Assembly (NCBI RefSeq): GCF_001613265.1
Contig: NZ_BDCA01000019.1
Coordinates: 1-64,000, forward strand
Source of the DNA: Nocardia vermiculata NBRC 100427
GTDB lineage: Bacteria > Actinomycetota > Actinomycetes > Mycobacteriales > Mycobacteriaceae
DNA: 64,000 nucleotides
Direction of reading: 5' to 3'
Shown one piece after another: positions 9,275 through 17,169 of the stretch. Every line of letters begins with the position of its first letter. Within the stretch, counting starts at the first letter, position 1. Below the pieces are notes generated by a model. That model searched no databases and was not told the origin of the DNA. It saw only the letters and a program-made list of their open reading frames with translations. Both the position numbers and the translations under genes were made by a program.

Positions 9275-9952
9275 ATGGGTGCGAAACCGTTGCCGGAGAT
9301 CATCGATACGGGCTGGGCCGAGGCGTTGGAGCCGGTGGCCGACCGGATCGCCGAGATGGGGGAGTTCCTGCGGGCGGAGAATGCCGCCGGACGCGGGTAT
9401 TTCCCCAAGGGGGACAACGTTTTACGTGCGTTCACCCGACCCTTCGACAAGGTGCGGGTGCTGATCGTCGGCCAGGACCCTTACCCGACTCCGGGGCATG
9501 CGATGGGCCTGAGTTTCTCGGTGGCACCGGATGTCTCTCCGGTGCCGCGCAGTCTCGCCAACATCTTTTCCGAGTATTCCCGTGATCTGGGGCATCCGAC
9601 ACCCACGTGTGGTGACCTCTCGCCGTGGTCGGATCAGGGGGTGCTGATGCTCAACCGGGTACTGACCGTCTCGCCCGGCAAGCCGGCTTCGCACCGCGGC
9701 AAGGGCTGGGAGACAGTGACGGAGCAGGCGATTCGTGCGCTCGTGGAACGAGATCAGCCGCTGGTGGCGATCCTGTGGGGGCGCGACGCCGCCACCCTGA
9801 AACCGATGCTCGGTGAGGTGCCGAGCATCGAATCCGTGCACCCCTCGCCGCTGTCGGCCTCGCGCGGATTCTTCGGATCGAGGCCATTCTCCCGGACGAA
9901 CGAATTGCTCGGTACATTAGGGGCCGCCCCGGTCGACTGGCGCTTGCCCTGA
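9275..9952 (+). CDS. ung: Uracil-DNA glycosylase (family 1)
   Basis: A 225-residue repair enzyme that removes uracil from DNA by base excision. Active-site motif A is VLIVGQDPYPTPGHAMG, whose aspartate activates water. The DNA-intercalating loop is HPSPLSASRGFFGS. Length and order are typical of UNG. The ATG at 9275 was chosen because the domain starts there; the longer frame from 9101 overlaps the thiL 3' end and gives an unrelated Arg-rich leader. High-GC genomes depend on it to correct cytosine deamination. Confidence 0.96.
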   Translation: MGAKPLPEIIDTGWAEALEPVADRIAEMGEFLRAENAAGRGYFPKGDNVLRAFTRPFDKVRVLIVGQDPYPTPGHAMGLSFSVAPDVSPVPRSLANIFSEYSRDLGHPTPTCGDLSPWSDQGVLMLNRVLTVSPGKPASHRGKGWETVTEQAIRALVERDQPLVAILWGRDAATLKPMLGEVPSIESVHPSPLSASRGFFGSRPFSRTNELLGTLGAAPVDWRLP

Positions 9953-9990
9953 CCGTGGCACAACAAGTTCGACGAAACAGGAGCAGATGT

Positions 9991-10263
9991 ATGCAGATCA
10001 CATCCGTGCGCGGTGCCGTCGTCGCCGTTGCTGCGGGCGCGGCCGTTCTGGGCGCACCGGCAGTGGCTCAGGCCTCGGGTATCCCGCTGGAACCGGCGGT
10101 GCAGGAGCAGGCCGCACCCGCACAGGCCGAACCGGTACTGGCACTATGGGATCCGCAGACGGGTTCGTCGTCGCTGTCGTCCAATGTCAATGCCCGCGGG
10201 CTCTGCATTTTCCAGAGTCTCAGCGCACAGGGCGGACTGGACTGCTTCAACGGCGCTCAGTGA
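9991..10263 (+). CDS. Small secreted protein, function unknown
   Basis: A 90-residue protein not recognised by name. The ATG at 9991 has AGGAG 7 nt upstream. A signal peptide is clear: a short positive start, a hydrophobic Ala/Val core, and an AQASG cleavage region near residue 29. The mature part is about 60 residues, Pro/Gln/Ala-rich and then a short region with two cysteines (GLCIF and LDCFNGAQ) that could form one disulfide. Its 3' end overlaps the convergent acetyltransferase by 17 bp, which is unusual and could couple their expression. It has no counterpart in the mycobacterial ung-rpmB interval that I know of. Confidence 0.72.
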   Translation: MQITSVRGAVVAVAAGAAVLGAPAVAQASGIPLEPAVQEQAAPAQAEPVLALWDPQTGSSSLSSNVNARGLCIFQSLSAQGGLDCFNGAQ

Positions 10264-10843
10264 TCCCGCGGCGGGCGACCATCCGGATTTCGCTCGCTGC
10301 AGAGAACGGTTCGATTCTGCGGGCCCCGTCGGCCGCGAATCCGAATTTTCGATAGAAACTCCGGGCGCGTGGATTCTCCTCGAACACCCATAGTGCGGTG
10401 TCGGTGTCGGGGAGGAGAATCGCACGCATCAATTCCTGGGCGATGCCGGTGCCGTATCGGGCAGCGCGGAGATAGAGCGCATACAGTTCCCGATCGGCTA
10501 CCCGCGGGTTGTCGCGTGGTGGGCCTGCATGCGCGAACCCGAGGATCTCGGTGCCGCGGGGGCCGGGCCGCACCGACGCTGGGATCGCGGTCTCGGGCTT
10601 GCCGGCGACGGCCACCAGCAAAGTCCTGCGCTCCGCGGCGGCAGCCGAACTGTCCGTGGCGTTCGGCAATTCGGTGATGATCCGGGTCCACTGCTGCGTG
10701 CTGCGAGTGGTGTCGAACGCGTCGAGTAGATGGTCGGGCACCAGGCCCCGATACGCCTCCCGCCACGATTCGATATGGCACACCGCCAGGCCCTGAGCAT
10801 CGTCCACCGTCGCCGGGCGGACGATCCAATCGGTTATCCGCAT
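10247..10843 (-). CDS. GNAT-family N-acetyltransferase
   Basis: A 198-residue GCN5-related acetyltransferase of unknown substrate. It starts with the typical IVRPATVDDAQGLAVCHIESW segment. The acetyl-CoA-binding motif A region is LYLRAARYGTGIAQELM, and the C-terminal ALWVFEENPRARSFYRKFGF motif is diagnostic of the fold. The ATG at 10843 was chosen because the domain begins 7 residues later; the open frame continues to 10999 without similarity and through the rpmB terminator. The gene tail overlaps the small secreted gene on the other strand. Confidence 0.85.
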   Translation of the reverse strand: MRITDWIVRPATVDDAQGLAVCHIESWREAYRGLVPDHLLDAFDTTRSTQQWTRIITELPNATDSSAAAAERRTLLVAVAGKPETAIPASVRPGPRGTEILGFAHAGPPRDNPRVADRELYALYLRAARYGTGIAQELMRAILLPDTDTALWVFEENPRARSFYRKFGFAADGARRIEPFSAASEIRMVARRGITERR

Positions 10844-10871
10844 GTCGGCCTGCGCGGACCCGGATGTCCGC

Positions 10872-10912
10872 GGGAATACAACGCTCGCAAACACAACGCC
10901 CGGGAATACAAC
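10872..10912. repeat. Direct repeat of an 11-bp motif upstream of the acetyltransferase
   Basis: The motif GGGAATACAAC occurs at 10872-10882 and again at 10902-10912, 30 bp apart centre to centre, close to three helical turns. A related CACAACGCC lies between them. The pair sits 29-69 bp upstream of the acetyltransferase ATG (minus strand) and just beyond the rpmB terminator, so it could be an operator. Confidence 0.4.
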
Positions 10913-10913
10913 A

Positions 10914-10947
10914 ATGCCCCGGTCACCGTGGGGGTGTTCCGGGGCAT
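10914..10947 (-). terminator. rpmB transcription terminator
   Basis: A strong hairpin lies downstream of rpmB: a 9-bp outer stem (10914-10922 with 10939-10947) and a 4-bp inner stem (CACC/GGTG), followed on the minus strand by TGTTGTATT. A second small hairpin (10951-10969, 6-bp stem) lies between it and rpmB. Confidence 0.7.
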
Positions 10948-10985
10948 CGGGGTGCTGTGTAGTGCAGCACAGATGTCTACGCAGC

Positions 10986-11177
10986 TCAGCCGCGAACAAC
11001 CTTTCCGGCCTTGAGGCAGGAGGTGCAGACGTTCATGCGGCGGGTGTTGCCGGGGGCAACCTGCGCGCGGACGGTCTGGATGTTCGGGTTCCAGCGACGG
11101 TTTGTGCGCCGGTGCGAGTGCGAAACCGACTTACCGAAGCCGGGGCCCTTGGCGCAGACGTCGCAGACGGCAGCCAT
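10986..11177 (-). CDS. rpmB: 50S ribosomal protein L28
   Basis: A 63-residue large-subunit ribosomal protein. It is the zinc-binding form, with cysteine pairs CDVC and CTSC flanking the RRTNRRWNPNIQTVR core. The ATG at 11177 has AAGGAG 9 nt upstream. A GAAA-type hairpin (11209-11226, 7-bp stem, AAAA loop) lies in the leader. It is divergent from the DAK2-domain gene, which is the mycobacterial arrangement. If zinc-free paralogues exist elsewhere, zinc would decide which is used; nothing in this window shows that. Confidence 0.97.
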   Translation of the reverse strand: MAAVCDVCAKGPGFGKSVSHSHRRTNRRWNPNIQTVRAQVAPGNTRRMNVCTSCLKAGKVVRG

Positions 11178-11472
11178 AGTCGCGAGCTCCTTCATGTCAT
11201 GGGGGACCGCTGTCGAAAACGACAGCCTGTCCGGAAACTTTATCCTCAATGCCTACCAGCGGAACCGCCGGTCAACGCAACCGACCAGCGGCCACGTGAG
11301 GCAACCCTGCAAGAATAGCGGGCGGCTGTCTGCGATGTCCAATCGCACCCCACGTTGTCCGCTTCGGGGCCGGTTCACGTGGGGATCGTCGCGTTCGGCG
11401 CTGTCGGTGCGGGCGACTACCCTGGCTGGCGAGGTGGCGGGTGTGCACGGCGGCGGTGGAAGGAAGGTGACG
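11178..11472. other. Divergent promoter region of rpmB and the DAK2 gene
   Basis: About 295 bp without a convincing gene. It must hold both promoters. An open frame reading into the DAK2 gene covers it, but the residues are Arg/Ser-rich and unlike the family. The only structure I see is the small hairpin at 11209-11226 near rpmB. Confidence 0.5.
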
Positions 11473-13170
11473 GTGCTCGAGGTCCGAGAGACACTCGATG
11501 CGGCGGCGCTGCGTCGGTGGGGGCTGTTGTGCGTCGACATGTTGTCCGCGCATCGCGACGAGATCAACGCACTGAACGTTTTCCCCGTGGCCGACTCCGA
11601 CACCGGCACCAATCTGCTGATGACCATGCGGGCGGCGATGCACGCCGCCGAGACGGTGCCGCAGGATCACGCCGGCCCGGCGACGCTGCTGGCAGCGATG
11701 GCGCGTGCGGCCACGACCGGCGCCTGTGGGAATTCGGGAATCATCCTGTCCCAGGTGCTGCGGGCACTGGCCGAGGCCGGCGGTGACGAACCGCTGGGCG
11801 CCGCGGAAGTGCGGGCGGCGCTGCGCCGGGCCGCAGTCCTGGTGCGCGACGCGCTCAGTGAACCGGTGGACGGCACCATGCTCACGGTGCTCGAGGCGGC
11901 GGCCGATCGGGCCGCGGACGGTCCGGCGCAGACGGTCGAAACGGTCGCGATCGCTGCGGCGGAAGGGGCCGCCAAGGCGCTCGCCGAGACTCCGTCCCAG
12001 CTCGGTGTGCTGCGCGCGGCGGGGGTGGTCGACGCGGGGGCGCGGGGGCTGCTGGTGCTGTTGGACGCCTTGGTGCAGGTGTGTACCGGACGTGTGACGA
12101 CGAGGCCCGCGTACGGGCGCGGGAGATCCGGCCCGGGCGCCGGGGTCGCGGCCGGTAGCGGTCGCCTCGACGGGGCCGGGAGCGGTGGCTTCGGCGCAGC
12201 CGGCCCTGATGTCCTCGACTCGAGCCCGGGACTGCCCGAAGCCGGCTGGGCCCCGCATTTCGCCGCTGCTGCCGGGCCTCGGTACGAAGTGATGTACGTG
12301 CTCGGGGACAGTGACCACACACGAGTCGGCGCGCTGAAGAAGGCACTTGCGGCACTGGGTGATTCGGTGGTCGTGGTCGGTGACGGCGCGAACACGTGGT
12401 CGGTGCACGTGCACAGCGCCGACGCCGGTGCGGCAGTCGAAGCGGGGCTCGCGGCCGGTACCCTGCGCAATATCCGTATCGAGGGCCTGGTGGTGGACCC
12501 GGCGGTCGTCTTCGGCCCCGCCGACCGCGGCATTCTCGCGATAGCCTCCGGTACCGGGGCGGTGCGGCTGTTCGAGGATTCGGGTGCGGTCGTGCTCACC
12601 GGCGAGGTGACGGCCGAGCGCCTGCTCGAGGCGATCCGGGCCATGCCTCAGCGGGAGATCCTGGTGCTGCCCAACGGTGCACTGCCCGCTCCGGACCTGG
12701 TCGCGATCGGTGTGGCGGCGCGTGAGGGCCGCCGGGAGGTGCTGATGCTGCCGAGCCTGTCGATGGTGCAGGGACTGGCGGCACTGGCCCTGCACGACAG
12801 CGGCAGCCTGGCCGTCGACGACGCGCTGACCATGTCGCAGTCGGCGGCGAGCACCCGCTGGGGGGCGGTCCGGATCGCCGCCGAGCGCGCGTTGACCATC
12901 GTCGGCACCTGCGACGAGGGCGACGGTTTGGGGTTGGTGGGCCACGACGTGGTCGTCATCGATCCGGACCTGGGCCGCGCGGCCCGGACTCTGCTGGACC
13001 GCATGCTCGGCCTGGGCGGAGAATTGGTCACCCTGCTGCTCGGCGCGCACGCGCCCGACGGGCTCGCGGACGACCTCACCACATACATCACCGCGGAATT
13101 TCCCGGCGTCGAGATCGTCACCTACGACGGTGGGCAGGCCGCGGACCTGGTTCAGATCGGGGTGGAATAG
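11473..13170 (+). CDS. DAK2-domain (FakA/YloV-like) kinase-family protein
   Basis: A 565-residue protein of the DAK2/YloV family. The N-terminal DAK2 nucleotide-binding domain carries NVFPVADSDTGTNLLMTM, with aspartates that bind Mg-ATP, and GACGNSGIILSQVLRAL. A linker rich in Gly/Ala (about 210-260) leads to the C-terminal half with ILVLPNGALP. In Firmicutes FakA phosphorylates fatty acids held by FakB/DegV proteins; that role is only inferred here. The GTG at 11473 follows AAGGAAGG. In M. tuberculosis the equivalent is split into two frames by memory, but here it is intact. recG starts on the next base. Confidence 0.88.
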   Translation: MLEVRETLDAAALRRWGLLCVDMLSAHRDEINALNVFPVADSDTGTNLLMTMRAAMHAAETVPQDHAGPATLLAAMARAATTGACGNSGIILSQVLRALAEAGGDEPLGAAEVRAALRRAAVLVRDALSEPVDGTMLTVLEAAADRAADGPAQTVETVAIAAAEGAAKALAETPSQLGVLRAAGVVDAGARGLLVLLDALVQVCTGRVTTRPAYGRGRSGPGAGVAAGSGRLDGAGSGGFGAAGPDVLDSSPGLPEAGWAPHFAAAAGPRYEVMYVLGDSDHTRVGALKKALAALGDSVVVVGDGANTWSVHVHSADAGAAVEAGLAAGTLRNIRIEGLVVDPAVVFGPADRGILAIASGTGAVRLFEDSGAVVLTGEVTAERLLEAIRAMPQREILVLPNGALPAPDLVAIGVAAREGRREVLMLPSLSMVQGLAALALHDSGSLAVDDALTMSQSAASTRWGAVRIAAERALTIVGTCDEGDGLGLVGHDVVVIDPDLGRAARTLLDRMLGLGGELVTLLLGAHAPDGLADDLTTYITAEFPGVEIVTYDGGQAADLVQIGVE

Positions 13171-15462
13171 ATGGCCACGTTGCATGATCGACTCGACCAC
13201 GTGCTGGGCGTGAAGGCGGCCGAACCGCTGGCCGACGCGTTCGATATGCATATCGTCGAAGATCTGCTGCGCCACTATCCCGCGCGCTACGCGACCCAGG
13301 GGCAGCCCCTCACCGAGGAGGCCCCGGAGGAGGGCGCGCACATCACGGTCGTCGGCCGGGTGAGCAAAACCGAACTGCGCCCGATGCGTCAGCGTCGCGG
13401 CAAGCTGCTCAAGGTCGAACTGGACACCGGCTCCGCGAAACCGGTCGAGATCACCTTCTTCAACGGCGACAAGGTGAACTACCTCGTCAAGCAGGGCGTC
13501 CGCGCGATGATGTCGGGCACCGTGCACTGGTGGCGCCCGGACCGGTGGAACCTGTCGCATCCGTCGTATCTGATCATGCCGGAAACGGCCGAATCGGTCG
13601 ATACTCTGACCTCGGTGCGTGGCGGCGGTGCGCTGCGCGGCTTGGCGGAGAGCGCGAAAGGCGCCGGTGGGGTGGATATCTCGTTCTTCGAGCGGGAATA
13701 TATTCCGGTATATCCGGCGACGGCCAAGGTGCAGAGCTGGGACATTCTGGCCTGCGTACGCCAGGTCCTCGACCAACTCGACCCCGTCGCCGATCCGCTG
13801 CCGGAGGAGCTGCGTGACGAGCACGACCTGCTGGCGATCACCGATGCGCTGCGGCTGGTGCATCTGCCCGAGAGCAAATCCGATATCGAACAGGCCAGGC
13901 AGCGTCTTCGTTTCGACGAGGCGCTGGCCCTGCAACTGGTGCTGGCCCAGCGTCGCCGGGACGCGGCCGGACGCACGGCACGACCGTGCCCACCGCGCAC
14001 CGACGGGATCGCCGCCGAATTCTCCCACCGGCTGCCGTTCGAGTTGACCGCCGGACAGCACAAGGTCATCGCCGAGATCTCCGACGACCTGTCGCGCCCG
14101 CATCCGATGCACCGGCTGCTGCAGGGCGAGGTCGGCTCCGGCAAGACGATCGTGGCCCTGCACGCGATGCTGCAGGTGGTCGACACCGGAATGCAGTGTG
14201 CGCTGCTGGCCCCCACCGAGGTCCTCGCCGCTCAGCACTACCGGTCGTTGCGCACCATGCTCGGAGATCTCGGCGAGGCCGGGGAACTGGGTGCCGCCGA
14301 CCAGGCGACCAAAGTGGTCCTGCTGACCGGGTCGATGTCGGCGAGCGCGAAGAAGGCCGCACTGCTCGATGTGGTCACCGGGACGGCCGGCATCGTCATC
14401 GGCACGCATGCACTCATCCAGGATGCGGTGGAATTCTTCGACCTCGGGATGGTGATCGTCGACGAACAACACCGCTTCGGTGTGGAGCAGCGGGATGCGC
14501 TGCGCGCCAAGGCGAAGCAGGGCATCACCCCGCACCTGCTGGTGATGACCGCGACCCCCATCCCGCGCACCATTGCGATGACCACCCTCGGCGATCTGGA
14601 GACCTCCACCCTCACCGAACTCCCGCGCGGGCGCTCGCCCATCGCGACACGGGTGGTGCCCGCCCGGATGAAGCCCGCCTGGGTGGAGCGCGCGTGGGAA
14701 CGCATCCGGGAGGAGGTCGCCGAGGGACGGCAGGCCTACGTGGTGTGCTCGCGCATCGGTGACGAGGAGGACGACGGGAAGGCTGGGCGTAAGTCCGAGG
14801 GAAAGGCCGGCGGCCGTAAGAAGCCGGCGCCGGAGGACAAGGAGGCACCGACCACCCACGCTGCCGTCGACGTCTTCGACACCCTGCGCGCCGGGCCGCT
14901 GGCGCAGCTGCGCCTGGGCCTGCTGCACGGCCGGTTGCCCACCGAGGACAAGGACCGGGTGATGCGCTCGTTCAACGACGGCGACCTCGACGTCCTGGTG
15001 TGCACCACGGTCGTCGAGGTCGGTGTCGATGTTCCCAATGCGACCGTCATGGTGATCGTGGACGCCGACCGATTCGGCGTGAGCCAGCTGCATCAGCTCC
15101 GTGGTCGGGTGGGCCGCGGCAAACATCCCGGACTGTGCCTGCTCATCACCGAAACCTCCCCGATGGGAACGGCGATGTCCCGGCTGGAATCCGTGGCGGG
15201 GACACTCGACGGTTTCGAACTGTCGGTAATGGACCTACGCCAGCGCCGGGAGGGCGATGTGCTGGGCTCCGCACAGTCGGGCACCGCGCGCAGCCTGAAA
15301 CTGCTGTCGCTGCTCGACGATCTCGAGGTGATCAGTGCCGCATCGCAGCTGGCGCGTGAAGTAGTCGATGCCGACCCCGGGCTGGGGAATCACCCCGGCC
15401 TCGCTTCCATGATGCGCTCGGCTGTCGATGCGCAGCGCCTGGAGTATCTGGCCAAGTCCTGA
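13171..15462 (+). CDS. recG: ATP-dependent DNA helicase RecG
   Basis: A 763-residue helicase that remodels stalled replication forks and Holliday junctions. The N-terminal OB/wedge domain (about 60-160) precedes the helicase core. Walker A is GEVGSGKT (about 320-327), the Walker B box is VDEQHRFG (about 431), followed by TATPIPRT and the C-terminal HQLRGRVGRG. A highly charged Lys/Gly insert of about 30 residues (roughly 530-560) interrupts the second RecA domain. The ATG follows the DAK2 stop directly, so they are cotranscribed. It converges on ramB with 3 bp between stops. Confidence 0.96.
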   Translation: MATLHDRLDHVLGVKAAEPLADAFDMHIVEDLLRHYPARYATQGQPLTEEAPEEGAHITVVGRVSKTELRPMRQRRGKLLKVELDTGSAKPVEITFFNGDKVNYLVKQGVRAMMSGTVHWWRPDRWNLSHPSYLIMPETAESVDTLTSVRGGGALRGLAESAKGAGGVDISFFEREYIPVYPATAKVQSWDILACVRQVLDQLDPVADPLPEELRDEHDLLAITDALRLVHLPESKSDIEQARQRLRFDEALALQLVLAQRRRDAAGRTARPCPPRTDGIAAEFSHRLPFELTAGQHKVIAEISDDLSRPHPMHRLLQGEVGSGKTIVALHAMLQVVDTGMQCALLAPTEVLAAQHYRSLRTMLGDLGEAGELGAADQATKVVLLTGSMSASAKKAALLDVVTGTAGIVIGTHALIQDAVEFFDLGMVIVDEQHRFGVEQRDALRAKAKQGITPHLLVMTATPIPRTIAMTTLGDLETSTLTELPRGRSPIATRVVPARMKPAWVERAWERIREEVAEGRQAYVVCSRIGDEEDDGKAGRKSEGKAGGRKKPAPEDKEAPTTHAAVDVFDTLRAGPLAQLRLGLLHGRLPTEDKDRVMRSFNDGDLDVLVCTTVVEVGVDVPNATVMVIVDADRFGVSQLHQLRGRVGRGKHPGLCLLITETSPMGTAMSRLESVAGTLDGFELSVMDLRQRREGDVLGSAQSGTARSLKLLSLLDDLEVISAASQLAREVVDADPGLGNHPGLASMMRSAVDAQRLEYLAKS

Positions 15463-15465
15463 CCA

Positions 15466-16878
15466 TCAGCGCACCGACGGTGGATACGGCAGATCCACAC
15501 TGGTGTTCTCGGTGACGGCCAGCGGCCTGCCGATCTGCGGGAAGGCGCGCTGCGCGCAGTTCGGCCGCTCACACACCTTGCAACCGGCACCTATCGGCAC
15601 CGCAGCGGCGGGGTCGTCCAGGTGCAGGCCCTGTGAATACACCAGGCGGTCGGCGTATTCGATATCGCAGCCCAGGCCGACCGCGAATTCCTTGCCGGTG
15701 TCGCCGAACCGGTGCGGAGTGGGGTTGGTGGTGCGCGCGATCCACAGATAGCGGCGCCCGTCGGGCATCGCCGCGACCTGGGTGAGAATGCGCCCGGGAT
15801 GGGAGAACGCCTCGTGCACCACCCACAGCGGGCAGCTGCCGCCGACCCGGGAGAAGTGAAATGCGGTGGCGGACTGGCGTTTGGAAATATTGCCTGCCCG
15901 ATCGGTGCGGACGAAGAAGAACGGCACGCCGCGCTGACCTTGACGCTGCAGTGTGCTCAAGCGGTGGCAGACCGTTTCGAATCCGACCTCGAAGCGCAGT
16001 GACAGCAGGTCGATGTCGTAGGACAGTTCTTCGGCCGAGCGCAGGAACTTGCTGTAGGGCAGCACCACGGCACCGGCGAAGTAGTTCGCCAGCCCGACCC
16101 GGGCCAGCGACCGGGATTCTCCGACCAGCGACGGGGTGGCGTCGAGGACTTCGTCGAGCAGGTCCGCGTGCAGCAGGAACGCCAGCGTCGTCGCGATCTG
16201 GAAGGCCCGCTGCCCGGGACGGAGCCGGCGAGCGAGGGTCAGGGTGCGGCTCTCGGGGTCGTAGCTCCGTTTCGGCACCGAGGCGTCCGCGCCGTCGCCG
16301 CGCACCAGCACGGTCACCTTCGCTCGTTCCTCGGCGATGCGCGCGAGTTGGCGATCGATCGATCCGATGGTCAGGCCGCAGTCCTCCACCAGGCGTTCGG
16401 CGGCCAGATCGAGCTGAGGAATGTGGTTGTGGTGGTCGTAGAAGAAGTCGCGGACATCCTCGTAGGGCATCGGGATCCCCGGTGCACCGGCGGGGGTGGC
16501 GACCTTCGACGACAGCAGATCGAGTTGATCGGTGGTGGCGCGCAGGCGCCGGTGCATGGCGACGATGGTCTTGGCGATCTCGGGCAGGCGCGTGGCCAGG
16601 TCCTCGACCTCGGCGGCCGGGGGGACAGTGCCGCCGGCCGCCTCCACCAGAACCTCGTGCAGATCCGAGACCAGCCGTGCATCGGAGTCGGCGGCGAAGA
16701 ACTGCACATCCAGATCGAATGTCGAATTCAGTTTCAGTAGAACGGGAATGGTCAGTGGCCGCTGGTCTCGTTCGAGTTGATTGAGATAGCTGGGCGAAAG
16801 CTCCAACGATTTGGCCAGGGCAGCCTGTGTCATTCGTCGTTCTTCGCGCAACCGCCGCAATCGGGCACCCGCATACAT
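15466..16878 (-). CDS. RamB/PrpR-type short-chain fatty acyl regulator (ScfR family)
   Basis: A 470-residue transcription regulator. Residues 1-65 are an XRE helix-turn-helix (LRRLREERRMTQAALAKSLE, then SPSYLNQLERDQRPLT). The middle part carries an IrrE/ImmA-like region, and the C-terminus is the DUF2083/ScfR cysteine-bearing domain (GAGCKVCERPNCAQRAFP). RamB (acetate, glyoxylate cycle) and PrpR (propionate, methylcitrate) share this layout and length and sense acyl-CoA. I cannot tell which it is; no icl or prp gene lies nearby. The ATG at 16878 starts at the HTH. TTGCRA-type repeats upstream suggest autoregulation. Confidence 0.85.
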   Translation of the reverse strand: MYAGARLRRLREERRMTQAALAKSLELSPSYLNQLERDQRPLTIPVLLKLNSTFDLDVQFFAADSDARLVSDLHEVLVEAAGGTVPPAAEVEDLATRLPEIAKTIVAMHRRLRATTDQLDLLSSKVATPAGAPGIPMPYEDVRDFFYDHHNHIPQLDLAAERLVEDCGLTIGSIDRQLARIAEERAKVTVLVRGDGADASVPKRSYDPESRTLTLARRLRPGQRAFQIATTLAFLLHADLLDEVLDATPSLVGESRSLARVGLANYFAGAVVLPYSKFLRSAEELSYDIDLLSLRFEVGFETVCHRLSTLQRQGQRGVPFFFVRTDRAGNISKRQSATAFHFSRVGGSCPLWVVHEAFSHPGRILTQVAAMPDGRRYLWIARTTNPTPHRFGDTGKEFAVGLGCDIEYADRLVYSQGLHLDDPAAAVPIGAGCKVCERPNCAQRAFPQIGRPLAVTENTSVDLPYPPSVR

Positions 16879-16910
16879 CTTGCGCACTCGGCTGATGGTA
16901 CCCACAAGCC

Positions 16911-16927
16911 TTCGCAATCATTGCAAT
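16911..16927 (-). promoter_or_regulatory. Putative RamB/PrpR-type operator upstream of its own gene
   Basis: On the minus strand, 33-50 bp ahead of the regulator ATG, the sequence ATTGCAATGATTGCGAA holds two TTGCRA units in tandem. Known RamB and PrpR sites are built on TTGC/GCAA cores as remembered. The location suits autoregulation. No experiment is implied. Confidence 0.4.
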
Positions 16928-17129
16928 TTCGGTGGTCATGGGTGTGGGGAGTCCGCTGCGGCAAGGTGTTTTGGTCACTCGCACAGATGCGTAGCGTGCG
17001 AAGTATCACCGATGTAGTCCAGGGGCCGCCCCGCCCGGGTCCGGTTCGGACGGATCGGGCGAGCCTGCTGAATCATCGCCGGAAGCGATCGGCGCGGACG
17101 CTGCTGATTCGAAGCCAGGCAGCTACGCA

Positions 17130-17163
17130 GGTCGGTGGCCCGGACCGATCCGGGCCACCGACC
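17130..17163 (-). terminator. metE terminator
   Basis: A perfect 15-bp stem (17130-17144 with 17149-17163) with a 4-nt loop lies 6 bp past the metE stop codon. It is placed to end minus-strand transcripts. Confidence 0.75.
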
Positions 17164-17169
17164 GCGCCT

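Noticed and set aside
11272..15126. A 1284-codon open frame on the minus strand across the DAK2 gene and recG
   Set aside because: Its residues are His/Arg/Gln/Gly-rich, typical of an antisense frame in high-GC DNA, and it opposes two well-recognised genes.
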